Positions 1 to 7,605 of a stretch of DNA of 13,378 bases are shown here, piece after piece. The DNA is from an uncultured Flammeovirgaceae bacterium (GTDB lineage Bacteria; Bacteroidota; Bacteroidia; Cytophagales; Cyclobacteriaceae): NCBI GenBank assembly GCA_946480685.1, contig CAMLLI010000021.1, positions 1-13,378 of the forward strand. The letters run 5' to 3'. The notes beneath the pieces were generated by a model that made no database searches, was not told the DNA's origin, and worked only from the letters and a program-made list of their open reading frames with translations. The stretch's first letter is position 1; each line of letters opens with the position of its first letter. Both the position numbers and the translations under genes were made by a program.

Positions 1-261
1 ACCATCCCCGAGATCAATTTGTGTGCGACCAACTTTCCACTTGCGTGATACAAGTTTATAGTCGTCAGACACCCGGTGTATATCGGCAATGCCTTGTAAA
101 TGTCCAAGCTGGCGAATGTCAAAATCTTTCTTACCGATGGCTACCAGGTAAGAGCCTTTCTGTGTTTTTACCTCGGTAGTTTTATACTCCAGGCTTTTTA
201 CTTTCGTAATGATAGCCTCTCTGTCGGGAGGTGCGATCGTTGGTTTTAGTTGAATGATCAT
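1..261 (-). CDS. aroF: 3-deoxy-7-phosphoheptulonate synthase (DAHP synthase), N-terminal part, cut by window edge
   Basis: The visible 87 codons begin MIIQLKPT and contain YKLVSRKW followed by IDLGDG. This matches the N-terminal ferredoxin-like regulatory domain and linker of type I-beta DAHP synthases (Thermotoga type, with PYKLVSRE...IDLGD at the same place). The enzyme condenses phosphoenolpyruvate and erythrose 4-phosphate, the first step of the shikimate pathway. The catalytic barrel lies beyond position 1 and cannot be seen. The gene follows trpA by 50 nt on the same strand, so it is probably the last or a late gene of the trp operon and would share the attenuation control. The ATG at 261 is the natural start because family members begin with the same M-I-x-x-L-K-P pattern. 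The family call is firm; whether the full protein has an added chorismate mutase domain is unknown. Confidence 0.87.
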   Translation of the reverse strand, partial: MIIQLKPTIAPPDREAIITKVKSLEYKTTEVKTQKGSYLVAIGKKDFDIRQLGHLQGIADIHRVSDDYKLVSRKWKVGRTQIDLGDG

Positions 262-311
262 AGCACGGTAGACATTAGGATTGTAGTTGGGTTTTTATTG
301 GGAGTTTGGTT

Positions 312-1088
312 TTACTTCTTCAGCGACTTCACGAATGCGTCAATGTCAGCCGGTATATCTTTTGCCTCTCGCAGTAAATTAATGAAAGCACTACCTACGA
401 TAGCACCCGCGCTATACTGCGAGGCTTTGGCAAAGGTTGAATGGTTTGATATACCAAAACCAATCAGGAACGGATTCTTCAATTTCAAATTCTGTAAGCG
501 CTCGAAATACTGCACTTGCTCAGAAGAGAAATCGCCTTTGGCACCCGTTATACTCGAGGCCGATACGGCATATATAAATCCTTCTGTTGCAGCATCAATT
601 TTACGAATGCGTTCTTCCGATGTAGTAGGTGAAATCAGAAACGTATTGCAAAGATTCAGTGATTTGAAAAGAGCTTTATACTGCTCTTCAAATTCATGCA
701 GCGGCAGGTCGGGTATAATAACACCATCCACCCCCAAGGCAGATGCATCTTTGGCAAACTTCTCTACACCATACTGTATAACCGGGTTGATATAGCCCAT
801 AAGTATAATGGGAAGCGATACCGTTTTACGTATCTCTTTTACCTGCTCCAACAGCAAGTGCAAGGTCATGCCGTTGTCGAGGGCGACTTTGTTGCTCTCC
901 TGGATTGTTGGTCCATCGGCAACCGGATCGGAAAACGGTATACCGATCTCGATGATGTCGGCACCGGCTTTCTCCAACGCCTGGGCTATGCGTACCGTAT
1001 CGTTCAGTGCCGGGAAGCCGGCCGTATAGTATACATTTAATATATTTCCTTTCTTTTTAGCGAAGAGTTCGGTTATTCTGTTTTTCAT
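312..1088 (-). CDS. trpA: Tryptophan synthase alpha chain
   Basis: The 258-aa protein has the usual TrpA length. It cleaves indole-3-glycerol phosphate to indole and glyceraldehyde 3-phosphate and passes indole to TrpB through the alpha2-beta2 tunnel. The signature EIGIPFSDPVADGP at residues 47-60 carries the two catalytic acids: E47 (E. coli E49) and D58 (E. coli D60). IPDLPL at 125-130, the SASSITG loop at 177-182 and GFGIS at 210-214 (phosphate binding) are also present. It lies 52 nt downstream of trpB and 50 nt upstream of the aroF-like gene. The ATG at 1088 fits the family N-terminus (MKNRITELF). No truncation or missing motif was seen. Confidence 0.97.
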   Translation of the reverse strand: MKNRITELFAKKKGNILNVYYTAGFPALNDTVRIAQALEKAGADIIEIGIPFSDPVADGPTIQESNKVALDNGMTLHLLLEQVKEIRKTVSLPIILMGYINPVIQYGVEKFAKDASALGVDGVIIPDLPLHEFEEQYKALFKSLNLCNTFLISPTTSEERIRKIDAATEGFIYAVSASSITGAKGDFSSEQVQYFERLQNLKLKNPFLIGFGISNHSTFAKASQYSAGAIVGSAFINLLREAKDIPADIDAFVKSLKK

Positions 1089-1140
1089 TTTTCTGCGGTT
1101 GATGTTTTAAGGCTGAGGATTTCGGATAAATAGTATACTC

Positions 1141-2322
1141 TTAATATTTACCCCATCGAATATAGGTCTCCAGGTCTTTATCCCCTCTTCCAGAAAGATT
1201 AACAACCACAACATCATCTTTATCAAACTCAAACTGACTCAGGGCAGCCAGTGCGTGTGCTGATTCTATAGCCGGTATAATTCCTTCCAGTTTACCCAGC
1301 TCAATGCCAGCCTTCATCGCTTCGTCATCGGTAGCGCTTACAAATTTTACGCGACCTGTCTCAAACAAGTGTGCGTGCATCGGACCTATACCGGGATAGT
1401 CCAACCCCGCAGATATAGAATGAGGTTCTACTACTTGCCCGTCTTCGGTTTGCATCAGCAACATTTTACTGCCGTGTAGTACACCTACTTTTCCTAGCGC
1501 TGTTGTAGCAGCAGACTCTCCTGAGTTAACACCTTTACCTGCAGCTTCCACACCGACTAAATTTACATGTTCATCATCCAGGAAATGATAGAATGCTCCG
1601 GCGGCATTACTTCCACCACCAACGCAGGCAAAGACATAGTCAGGGAACGGATTACCGATCTCTTCCTGCAATTGCTTTTTGATTTCATCGCTGATCACTG
1701 ACTGAAACCTCGCTACCATATCCGGGTATGGATGCGGGCCTACCACGGAACCAATGATATAGTGTGTATCGGTTGGATTGTTGATCCAGTGACGCAGCGC
1801 TTCGTTAGTCGCATCTTTCAATGTCATGCTTCCGCTCAGAGCCGGTACTACCTTCGCTCCCAGTATGCGCATACGCTCTACGTTGGGGCGCTGGCGTTCC
1901 ATATCTACCTTGCCCATATATACGATGCACTCCATTCCCATCAGTGCGCATACCGTAGCCGTTGCAACACCGTGTTGGCCGGCACCGGTCTCAGCAATGA
2001 TCTTCTCCTTGCCCAGGCGTTTCGCGAGCAGTATCTGTCCTATCGTATTATTTACCTTGTGTGCACCGGTATGACAAAGGTCTTCGCGCTTCAGGTATAT
2101 CTTGGCACCATATTTCTCTGACATACGCGTGGCATGATATAAAGGCGTAGGGCGCCCCACGTAATTCTTTAGCAAGTCATGAAACTCCTTCTTGAAATCA
2201 TCGCTCTGAATGATCTGAAGATATTTATTCCGAAGTTCCTCTACATTGGGATACAGCATTTCAGGGATGTATGCTCCTCCGAACTGTCCGTAGTATCCGC
2301 GTTGATCAACTGTATATTTCAT
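1141..2322 (-). CDS. trpB: Tryptophan synthase beta chain
   Basis: This 393-aa PLP enzyme condenses indole with serine to give tryptophan. The PLP lysine is K89 in [16 protein letters not shown] (residues 77-92). The catalytic glutamate is E111 in ETGAGQHG (111-118). The phosphate-binding GGGSNA motif is at 235-240, and the C-terminal NLSGRGDKD lies at 375-383. The N-terminal [12 protein letters not shown] segment places it with the TrpB1 group that pairs with TrpA rather than the TrpB2 group. It follows trpF after 73 nt, the longest ordinary gap in this operon. That gap has no terminator-like hairpin, so co-transcription is likely. Confidence 0.98.
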   Translation of the reverse strand: MKYTVDQRGYYGQFGGAYIPEMLYPNVEELRNKYLQIIQSDDFKKEFHDLLKNYVGRPTPLYHATRMSEKYGAKIYLKREDLCHTGAHKVNNTIGQILLAKRLGKEKIIAETGAGQHGVATATVCALMGMECIVYMGKVDMERQRPNVERMRILGAKVVPALSGSMTLKDATNEALRHWINNPTDTHYIIGSVVGPHPYPDMVARFQSVISDEIKKQLQEEIGNPFPDYVFACVGGGSNAAGAFYHFLDDEHVNLVGVEAAGKGVNSGESAATTALGKVGVLHGSKMLLMQTEDGQVVEPHSISAGLDYPGIGPMHAHLFETGRVKFVSATDDEAMKAGIELGKLEGIIPAIESAHALAALSQFEFDKDDVVVVNLSGRGDKDLETYIRWGKY

Positions 2323-2395
2323 ATTTTTAAAGCTTCTGGTTGCTGGTTACAAGATGTGTGATGAGGTTTGGGTGTGATGTTATGCGTGTTGGTTT

Positions 2396-3022
2396 TTATA
2401 GTTTCGATACTTGTGTGATGAGTGTATTTAGTTTCTCAATGCTTTTCAGCGCGGGTTGTACTTCTACTCCGCTGTTAACGTCAAGTGCATGAAGGTTCAT
2501 ATTCTTCAACGCTGCTATGTTCGTAACATTGTCGGGGGTGATGCCTCCGCTGAGGAAGAAGGGTATTTGCTGATCATATCGTTGTAACACTGACCAGTCA
2601 AATGCCTGCGCGTTTCCTCCGTAGTATTTGCCTTTTGTGTCGAACAAAAAGAAATCGACTACGGACTGATACGGTTTCGTTACTGCGAAATCAAAATCAT
2701 AGTCCACGGAAAAAACTTTGATCACCCCGATGCCTGCCTGTTTGATGACAGCACAAACTTCTACCGATTCATTTCCATGAAGCTGCAGGTAATCCAGTTG
2801 CAACGTGCGGGCTAGTGCAAGCATTTTTTCCGGTGTCTCATTTACAAACACGCCTACTTTTTTTATATCTACAGGAAAAGCTTCCGGTACGAGAAAGTCT
2901 TCCCCGACAAAGCGTGGTGATTTTTGATAGAAGATAAAGCCCATATAGTCCGGCTGCAATGCAGCTACACCCAGCACATTTTCAGCATCCCGCATTCCGC
3001 AAACTTTCAGCTTTACTTCCAT
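2396..3022 (-). CDS. trpF: Phosphoribosylanthranilate isomerase
   Basis: This 208-aa single-domain TIM barrel converts N-(5-phosphoribosyl)anthranilate to the deoxyribulose isomer (Amadori rearrangement). The catalytic cysteine is C8 in KVCGM (residues 6-10), and the general acid is D128 in LFDT. Further family marks are LQLHGNE (79-85), the phosphate-binding LSGGITPDN (157-165) and DVNSGVE (181-187). It is separate from trpC, unlike the trpCF fusion of enteric bacteria. The start at 3022 lies 19 nt after the trpC stop, so the two are tightly linked in the transcript. Confidence 0.96.
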   Translation of the reverse strand: MEVKLKVCGMRDAENVLGVAALQPDYMGFIFYQKSPRFVGEDFLVPEAFPVDIKKVGVFVNETPEKMLALARTLQLDYLQLHGNESVEVCAVIKQAGIGVIKVFSVDYDFDFAVTKPYQSVVDFFLFDTKGKYYGGNAQAFDWSVLQRYDQQIPFFLSGGITPDNVTNIAALKNMNLHALDVNSGVEVQPALKSIEKLNTLITQVSKL

Positions 3023-3041
3023 ACTATATCTATACTATACT

Positions 3042-3854
3042 TTATGCGTTTAGTTTTAGCCCTTCTGCTTTCCGGAGTTCGTCCATAAATTCCATGGCAG
3101 CATGTTCCGGTCTGCTGTGTTTCATAAAGTTCTCACCCATCAGAAATCCGCGATAGCCATACTTCTTTAATTCAAGAATGGTATCTACCGAAGAGATTCC
3201 GCTCTCGGATACTTTCACTACCGAATCGGGTATAAGTGGTGCCAGGCGTTTGGATACTTCGATGCCCACTTCAAATGTTTTCAGGTTACGATTATTAACA
3301 CCGATCAGGTCTGCACCTGCTTCAAGGTTTCTCTTCAACTCATCTTCATCGTGTACTTCCAGTAGTACCTCAAGACCAAAGGTGTGTGCAAAGGCTGTGA
3401 GTTCCTTTACCTGCTTCGGCTCCAGTACAGCAGCAATCAACAGTATAGCATCGGCTCCAATGGATTTTGCCTCTACGATCTGGTACTCATCAATTGTAAA
3501 ATCTTTACGGATAATCGGACAGAAATTAAACTTCCTTGCGATCATCAGGTCATCGTTCGTGCCGCCAAAAAATGGTTTGTCGGTTAGTACTGAGAGAGCC
3601 GAAGCACCGGCCTGCATATAGCCTATCGAAGTACGTTCAACCGAAGCATGCGCGTTGATCGTTCCTTTGGATGGCGATTGCCGTTTAAACTCGGCAATAA
3701 TACCGGTCTTGTCTTCGCGCAGTATATATTTCTTCATCGAAACCGGCAGTGTAGAAAAATATATTCCTTTCTCCAGCAGCTTTACCGGGTACAGGCTTTT
3801 TCGTTCTTCTACCTCTTTGCGTTTTTGTTCAATGATCGTATCGAGAATATTCAT
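3042..3854 (-). CDS. trpC: Indole-3-glycerol-phosphate synthase
   Basis: This 270-aa TIM barrel closes the indole ring by decarboxylating cyclisation of the TrpF product. EFKRQSPSKG at residues 55-64 carries catalytic E55 and K57. LSVLTD..FFGG is at 88-98, and IIRKDF at 114-119 includes catalytic K117. LLEVHDEDE at 164-172 contains E166, GVNNRNL is at 185-191, and the phosphate-binding VSESGI is at 215-220. It is a stand-alone enzyme of normal length. It lies 36 nt after trpD and 19 nt before trpF. Confidence 0.97.
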   Translation of the reverse strand: MNILDTIIEQKRKEVEERKSLYPVKLLEKGIYFSTLPVSMKKYILREDKTGIIAEFKRQSPSKGTINAHASVERTSIGYMQAGASALSVLTDKPFFGGTNDDLMIARKFNFCPIIRKDFTIDEYQIVEAKSIGADAILLIAAVLEPKQVKELTAFAHTFGLEVLLEVHDEDELKRNLEAGADLIGVNNRNLKTFEVGIEVSKRLAPLIPDSVVKVSESGISSVDTILELKKYGYRGFLMGENFMKHSRPEHAAMEFMDELRKAEGLKLNA

Positions 3855-3890
3855 GCGTTTGGTGTGTTGGTATATATCTGTAAACGTTAA

Positions 3891-4877
3891 CTAAGGCTGT
3901 ACAAGTTTCTTGAATGATTGAAGTGCTTTGCCTGACTCAAGTGCTTCTTTCGCACGCTGCAATGCTGCCGGCAATCCATCCTGCTGATGACCTGCATAAA
4001 GTGCCATGCCTGCATTGGCAATCACAGCTGCGTTTTGTGCTGCAGTTCCTTTACCTTCCAGTACTTTCATAAATACTTTCGCTGACTCCTCTACGGTGTC
4101 ACCACCTTTCAGGTCTTCATATTTTAGTTGAGGTAAATTCAGATCAGCGGGAGTTGCGAGGCGTTCGCCCTGGTTGTAGAAATACTTGAATGCACTGGTA
4201 AGCGATACTTCATCATAGCCATCAATAGAATGAAGAATCACAAAATCTTTATCGGTGTTCTGGTATAGATATCCATACTGTCGCGCGAGCTCCAAGCTAA
4301 ACACACCTACGAGTTGTCGTTTTGGAAACGCAGGATTTACCATCGGACCTAACATATTAAAGAATGTTTTCACACCGAGCTCTTTCCGGATGGGTGCTAC
4401 ATTTTTCATCGCCGGGTGAAACAGCGGTGCATGCATGAAACAGATGTTTGAGCGATCTAAACTACGCTTCAACTCATCTACATCATTGGTAAATTTATAG
4501 CCAAAGTATTCGAGCAAATTGGAAGATCCACAGGCAGAAGAAACACCATAGTTACCATGCTTGGCAACCGGCTGACCAGCCGCTGCTACTACAAAAGACG
4601 AAAGTGTAGATATATTAAATGTATTCTTGCCGTCACCGCCTGTACCACATACATCCATTACCGGTTGATCAAATTTAGCAGGCAAACACAATTCAAGCAT
4701 GGCATCGCGAAAGCCCTGCAGTTCGTCTACGGTTATGCTTCGCATCATATATACCGTCATGAACGCGGTTGTCTGACTCGGATTATATTTACCTGTAGCA
4801 AGATCAACCAATACTTGTCTCGCAGTTTCTTTGGTGAGCGAGCGATGATCGATCAGTTCGTTTAATATATGTTTCAT
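3891..4877 (-). CDS. trpD: Anthranilate phosphoribosyltransferase
   Basis: This 328-aa enzyme transfers the phosphoribosyl group of PRPP to anthranilate. The PRPP-binding GTGGDG is at residues 78-83, followed by KNTFNIST. KHGN is at 106-109, RKELGVKTFFNMLGP (anthranilate and phosphate contacts) at 164-178, and the metal-binding acidic pair D222-E223 in the YDEVS segment. It is not fused to trpG, unlike the enteric form. Gene order TrpG to TrpD with a 60-nt gap supports one transcript. Confidence 0.97.
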   Translation of the reverse strand: MKHILNELIDHRSLTKETARQVLVDLATGKYNPSQTTAFMTVYMMRSITVDELQGFRDAMLELCLPAKFDQPVMDVCGTGGDGKNTFNISTLSSFVVAAAGQPVAKHGNYGVSSACGSSNLLEYFGYKFTNDVDELKRSLDRSNICFMHAPLFHPAMKNVAPIRKELGVKTFFNMLGPMVNPAFPKRQLVGVFSLELARQYGYLYQNTDKDFVILHSIDGYDEVSLTSAFKYFYNQGERLATPADLNLPQLKYEDLKGGDTVEESAKVFMKVLEGKGTAAQNAAVIANAGMALYAGHQQDGLPAALQRAKEALESGKALQSFKKLVQP

Positions 4878-4937
4878 TCTTTATTTAGAATTTAGCGTTC
4901 AGGACTTGGACTTGGTTTGGTGTTTGGCATCGGATTC

Positions 4938-5504
4938 TCAACGCTTCAGCCAGTTCGCGATCATCTTCGGACCTTCCGGTGTCATAACAGACTCGGGATG
5001 GAACTGCACGCCTCTTACATCATACTTCGCATGTTGTAATGCCATCACCAGCCCTTCATCGTTCACGGCAGTAACTTTCAGGTCCGGTGTAAAGCTCTCT
5101 GGTAATACAGCCCATGAATGGTAGTGCGTTGCCTGAAATTTTTCAGTCACGCCTTTAAAAAGATAATCAGAAGAATCCTTCACTTCTACTACTGATGTAA
5201 CTCCGTGTAGCACTTTAGGTATATTATATAGTTTAGCACCGTATACTTCGCCTATACCCTGGTGCCCGAGACAAACACCGAGTATACTTTTGGAAGCGCC
5301 ATACTCGTGAATTACCTGCTTCATAATTCCGGCTTCATCCGGTATACCGGGTCCGGGCGAGAGCAATATTTTATCATACTTTTTCACATCTGCCACGCTG
5401 ATCTTGTCATTCCTAAAAATATCCACAGCGTATCCCAACTCACGTATAATGTGTACCAGGTTATATGTAAATGAATCGTAATTATCGAGAACCAGTAGTT
5501 TCAT
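4938..5504 (-). CDS. trpG: Anthranilate synthase glutaminase subunit
   Basis: This 188-aa class I glutamine amidotransferase releases ammonia from glutamine for TrpE. The nucleophile is C78 in GVCLGHQ (residues 76-82). The rest of the triad is H169 and E171 in QFHPES (167-172). LSPGPG at 48-53 forms the oxyanion strand region. The gene could in principle also serve p-aminobenzoate synthesis, as in some bacteria, but its place in the trp operon argues for TrpE as partner. It is separated from trpE by about 550 nt containing the four-helix-bundle gene and its flanking repeats. This is unusual for two subunits made in equal amounts. Confidence 0.96.
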   Translation of the reverse strand: MKLLVLDNYDSFTYNLVHIIRELGYAVDIFRNDKISVADVKKYDKILLSPGPGIPDEAGIMKQVIHEYGASKSILGVCLGHQGIGEVYGAKLYNIPKVLHGVTSVVEVKDSSDYLFKGVTEKFQATHYHSWAVLPESFTPDLKVTAVNDEGLVMALQHAKYDVRGVQFHPESVMTPEGPKMIANWLKR

Positions 5505-5527
5505 CTCTTTTTGATTATAAAATTTGA

Positions 5528-5557
5528 AGATTTTAAGATTGGAAAATTTTTAAAATT
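5528..5557. repeat. Left arm of the inverted repeat flanking the four-helix-bundle gene
   Basis: This 30-nt AT-rich arm matches the reverse complement of 6024-6053 at 25 of 30 positions, aligned by hand without gaps. The mismatches are at arm positions 10, 18 and 22-24. The core AGATTTTAA.ATTGGAA is preserved in both arms. A 12-nt piece of this arm (5533-5544, TTAAGATTGGAA) is also perfectly inverted at 6013-6024, so the right side holds two related copies. The arm lies 23 nt upstream of the trpG start and 6 nt beyond the four-helix-bundle stop. Confidence 0.85.
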
Positions 5558-5563
5558 CTGAGA

Positions 5564-5977
5564 TTATAAATTATTCTTCTTATTGTTTTTCTTTTTGGAT
5601 TCGTAGTCGTCTAAATAGTTGATGAATCCTTTTATGTTTTTTGATGCGGTGATTAGTTTGTTGTGCAGACGTTCGTAGTCATCTTGCGGTACTATGCCGG
5701 CTTCTTTCAGTACGAACAGATTGCTTCGTAGTTCTCCGGCTGATCCTTTTGCATATCCTAAAAAGCGCATAAATACATTGTTATTATTATACTCAAAGCC
5801 TTCTGCTATATTATTGGATACTGATATAGCAGCCCTTCGAAGTTGATCTTTAGAGGAGAAATCCTTTTCCAATTTTCCTCTTGACGATATACTATATATA
5901 TCCACCCCTATAGAAACCGCTTCCTTCCAAATCTCCAAATCCGCAAACCGTTCAATCCTCGCCATAACTTTTTTCAT
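5564..5977 (-). CDS. Four-helix-bundle protein of the S23 / 23S rRNA intervening-sequence (IVP) family
   Basis: This 137-aa protein has the family pattern FADLEIWKEA at residues 11-20, KDQLRRAAISVSNNIAEGF at 43-61, and FMRFLGYAKGSAGELRSNL at 69-87. The C-terminal tail is rich in K and N. Members of this family are encoded inside 23S rRNA intervening sequences. They are also distant relatives of Avd, the accessory protein of diversity-generating retroelements. The biochemical role of free-standing members is not established; basic residues and the Avd precedent suggest nucleic-acid binding. No reverse transcriptase or variable repeat is visible in the window. The ATG at 5977 is used; M5 (5965) is an equally good alternative because many relatives begin just before the F-x-D-L motif. 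The location inside the trp operon has no obvious metabolic logic. Confidence 0.9.
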   Translation of the reverse strand: MKKVMARIERFADLEIWKEAVSIGVDIYSISSRGKLEKDFSSKDQLRRAAISVSNNIAEGFEYNNNNVFMRFLGYAKGSAGELRSNLFVLKEAGIVPQDDYERLHNKLITASKNIKGFINYLDDYESKKKNNKKNNL

Positions 5978-6012
5978 TTATTTAACCGTTTTATCCGAGG
6001 GGCCTTTTAATG

Positions 6013-6053
6013 TTCCAATCTTAAATTTTTTTAATCTTCCAATTTTAAAATCT
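6013..6053. repeat. Right arm of the inverted repeat, with a second overlapping short copy
   Basis: Positions 6024-6053 are the inverted partner of 5528-5557 (25/30). Next to it, 6013-6024 (TTCCAATCTTAA) is a perfect 12-nt inverted match to 5533-5544. The right side therefore carries two degenerate copies of the same AT-rich unit in tandem. In the minus-strand transcript one arm position (18) becomes a U-G wobble pair, so a long RNA stem enclosing the four-helix-bundle gene is possible. Confidence 0.82.
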
Positions 6054-6055
6054 CT

Positions 6056-7456
6056 CTATATCTTCTCAGCCATCAACACCGCCTTCCGAAGCGCAGTAAG
6101 TTTATTGTTCACCTCCTGCAATTCACTTTCGGCTTGTGATTTGGATACAACTCCGGCTCCGGCCTGGTATATCAGTTTATTTTCATGACTTAAGAATGTA
6201 CGGATCATGATGGCGTGATTGAACGATCCGTCAAAACCTATAAATCCTATTGCTCCCCCGTAAAATGTTCTGTTTGTGTTTTCGTATTTATTGATAAGCG
6301 TCATGGCCATGTGTTTAGGCGCACCGGATAGTGTACCAGCCGGAAATGTGTCGGCAGCCATTCCGATAATGGATGAGTCGCTTGCCAGTGTCCCGGTAAC
6401 TTTGGACACTAAATGTATAACGTGCGAGTAGTATTGAATTTCCTTGAACACTTCAACATGTACACTCGAAGCATTTCGGCTCATATCGTTACGGGCTAAA
6501 TCTACCAGCATTACGTGCTCCGCATTTTCTTTTTCATCAGCAGCAAGTCGTTCGGCAATCGCTGCATCTTCCTGGTCGTTGCCCGATCTGCGAAATGTTC
6601 CGGCTATAGGGTATATATGTGCCTTGCCGCCCTTTACCTGCAACTGTGCTTCCGGTGATGAACCGATCAGCTTAAAATTACCATAGTCAAAATAAAACAG
6701 GTAAGGTGATGGATTGATGGAACGCAACGCGCGGTATACATTAAACTCATCTCCTTTAAAGCCACATTGAAATCTCCTGGAAAGTACGATCTGAAAAACA
6801 TCACCGCGGTAACAATGCTCTTTGCCTTTTTCAATCACTTTGAGAAACTCTTCATCGGTGAAGTTAGATTCCTCACCATTCACCAACGAAAACTTATAGG
6901 TAGAGAAGCGATTGCTGAATATGATCGGCTCAATTCTGTCGAGTGAGCTTGGTGTAACGGACTGATGTGAATGTTCGAATAAACTCAGTTCGTTGGAGAA
7001 ATGATCTACGACAATTACATACCGGTATAGTTTGTAGATCGCATCGGGTATCATCTTTTTCTTCTGATCGATCGTTACGGTTTCAAAAAACCGAACGGCA
7101 TCGTACGATAAATATCCGAAGAGTCCGCAGTTAGGATACTTGGAACCAACCTGCTGCTGAACATCAAATTTATTTCTGAAATCTTCGAGCAGTGAAGTAA
7201 CGTGTCCTACACCTGAAATTTTTATCTGCTCCGCTTTACCATCCGGATATTGAATGGAAGCTTCATTGTCTACCACCTCGAACGATGCAATAGGGTCGCA
7301 GCATATAAAGGACAAACTGTTTTCATGACCATGATAATCGGAGCTTTCCAGGAGAATGCTTCCTGCAAACACATCGCGCAGTTTCAGATATATATTAACA
7401 GGGGTGAGTGTATCTGCCAGAAGTTTCTTGGTGTAGGTTGTTAATGCATACTTCAT
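6056..7456 (-). CDS. trpE: Anthranilate synthase component I
   Basis: This 466-aa subunit converts chorismate and ammonia (from TrpG) to anthranilate. The N-terminal LLES motif at residues 35-38 is the tryptophan feedback site, so the enzyme is probably inhibited by the end product. Catalytic-domain motifs are all present: PIAGTFRR (283-290), LVDLARND (317-324), FPAGTLSGAPK (371-381), YGGAIGF (399-405) and QAGAGVV (431-437) followed by an E-x-E-x-x-E-x-x-N-K end. The ATG at 7456 gives a normal N-terminus; it is preceded by an A-rich stretch rather than a clear Shine-Dalgarno sequence. It is the first enzyme gene after the attenuator. Confidence 0.97.
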   Translation of the reverse strand: MKYALTTYTKKLLADTLTPVNIYLKLRDVFAGSILLESSDYHGHENSLSFICCDPIASFEVVDNEASIQYPDGKAEQIKISGVGHVTSLLEDFRNKFDVQQQVGSKYPNCGLFGYLSYDAVRFFETVTIDQKKKMIPDAIYKLYRYVIVVDHFSNELSLFEHSHQSVTPSSLDRIEPIIFSNRFSTYKFSLVNGEESNFTDEEFLKVIEKGKEHCYRGDVFQIVLSRRFQCGFKGDEFNVYRALRSINPSPYLFYFDYGNFKLIGSSPEAQLQVKGGKAHIYPIAGTFRRSGNDQEDAAIAERLAADEKENAEHVMLVDLARNDMSRNASSVHVEVFKEIQYYSHVIHLVSKVTGTLASDSSIIGMAADTFPAGTLSGAPKHMAMTLINKYENTNRTFYGGAIGFIGFDGSFNHAIMIRTFLSHENKLIYQAGAGVVSKSQAESELQEVNNKLTALRKAVLMAEKI

Positions 7457-7473
7457 GTTCGTTTCTATTTTTT

Positions 7474-7500
7474 CGATCGGACTTGTTCAGGAACCGATCG
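7474..7500 (-). promoter_or_regulatory. Stem-loop / palindrome between the attenuator and trpE
   Basis: CGATCGG (7474-7480) and CCGATCG (7494-7500) form a perfect 7-bp stem around a 13-nt loop, about 18 nt before the trpE start. The distal arm lies inside a 12-nt perfect DNA palindrome, AACCGATCGGTT (7492-7503). It lies beyond the terminator U-run and no U-run follows it, so it is not a second terminator. It could influence trpE translation or mRNA stability, or be a protein-binding palindrome; which of these is unknown. Confidence 0.5.
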
Positions 7501-7515
7501 GTTAAAGTTTAAATC

Positions 7516-7551
7516 AAAAAAAGAAGGCCTGCTGGTGAACAGCAGGCCTTC
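7516..7551 (-). terminator. Intrinsic terminator of the trp attenuator
   Basis: On the minus strand a 12-bp perfect GC-rich stem (GAAGGCCUGCUG with CAGCAGGCCUUC) closes a 5-nt loop and is followed at once by seven U. This is a textbook factor-independent terminator. It lies between the leader peptide and trpE, where it would stop transcription before the structural genes. The left stem and loop overlap the antiterminator partner (7535-7543), so the two folds exclude each other. It may also be the normal 3' end of the upstream ribosomal protein transcript. Confidence 0.93.
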
Positions 7552-7605
7552 GGCATTATCGCGTTAACATAAAAAGGCTGTTCACATATCGTGTTTCGAT
7601 ATATG
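7535..7605 (-). promoter_or_regulatory. trp attenuator: pause hairpin and antiterminator
   Basis: Two competing folds are visible in the leader RNA. The pause hairpin pairs CAUAUAUCG (7605-7597), directly after the three Trp codons, with CGAUAUGUG (7591-7583); there is one U-G wobble and the loop is AAACA. The antiterminator pairs GUGAACAGC (7585-7577) with GCUGUUCAC (7543-7535), nine perfect pairs. The second sequence is part of the terminator stem and loop. A ribosome stalled on the Trp codons would cover the 5' pause arm, free the 7591-7577 strand and favour the antiterminator. A ribosome reaching the UGA at 7584-7582 would cover that strand and let the terminator form. Confidence 0.88.

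Larger units (their letters stand above)
5528..6053. mobile_element. Possible inserted cassette: four-helix-bundle gene with flanking inverted repeats
   Basis: The segment consists of one small gene bracketed by an imperfect 30-bp inverted repeat, and it occupies almost exactly the trpE-trpG intergenic space. Its right end is 2 nt from the trpE stop codon. All other gaps between the trp genes are 19-73 nt, so this one stands out. The layout resembles the intervening sequences of 23S rRNA genes, which carry the same protein family between arms that form an RNA stem. No transposase is present and no target-site duplication was identified, so movement is inferred only. Confidence 0.45.

Noticed and set aside
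250..795. Plus-strand open frame of 181 codons across trpA
   Set aside because: It overlaps trpA antisense, and the trpA motifs are complete on the minus strand.
2335..2348. Two heptads (tctggtt, gctggtt) in the trpF-trpB gap as a repeat element
   Set aside because: Two short imperfect units are within chance for a TG-rich gap.
5564..5977. Four-helix-bundle gene as part of a diversity-generating retroelement
   Set aside because: The family relation to Avd is real, but no reverse transcriptase, template repeat or variable repeat is visible in the window.
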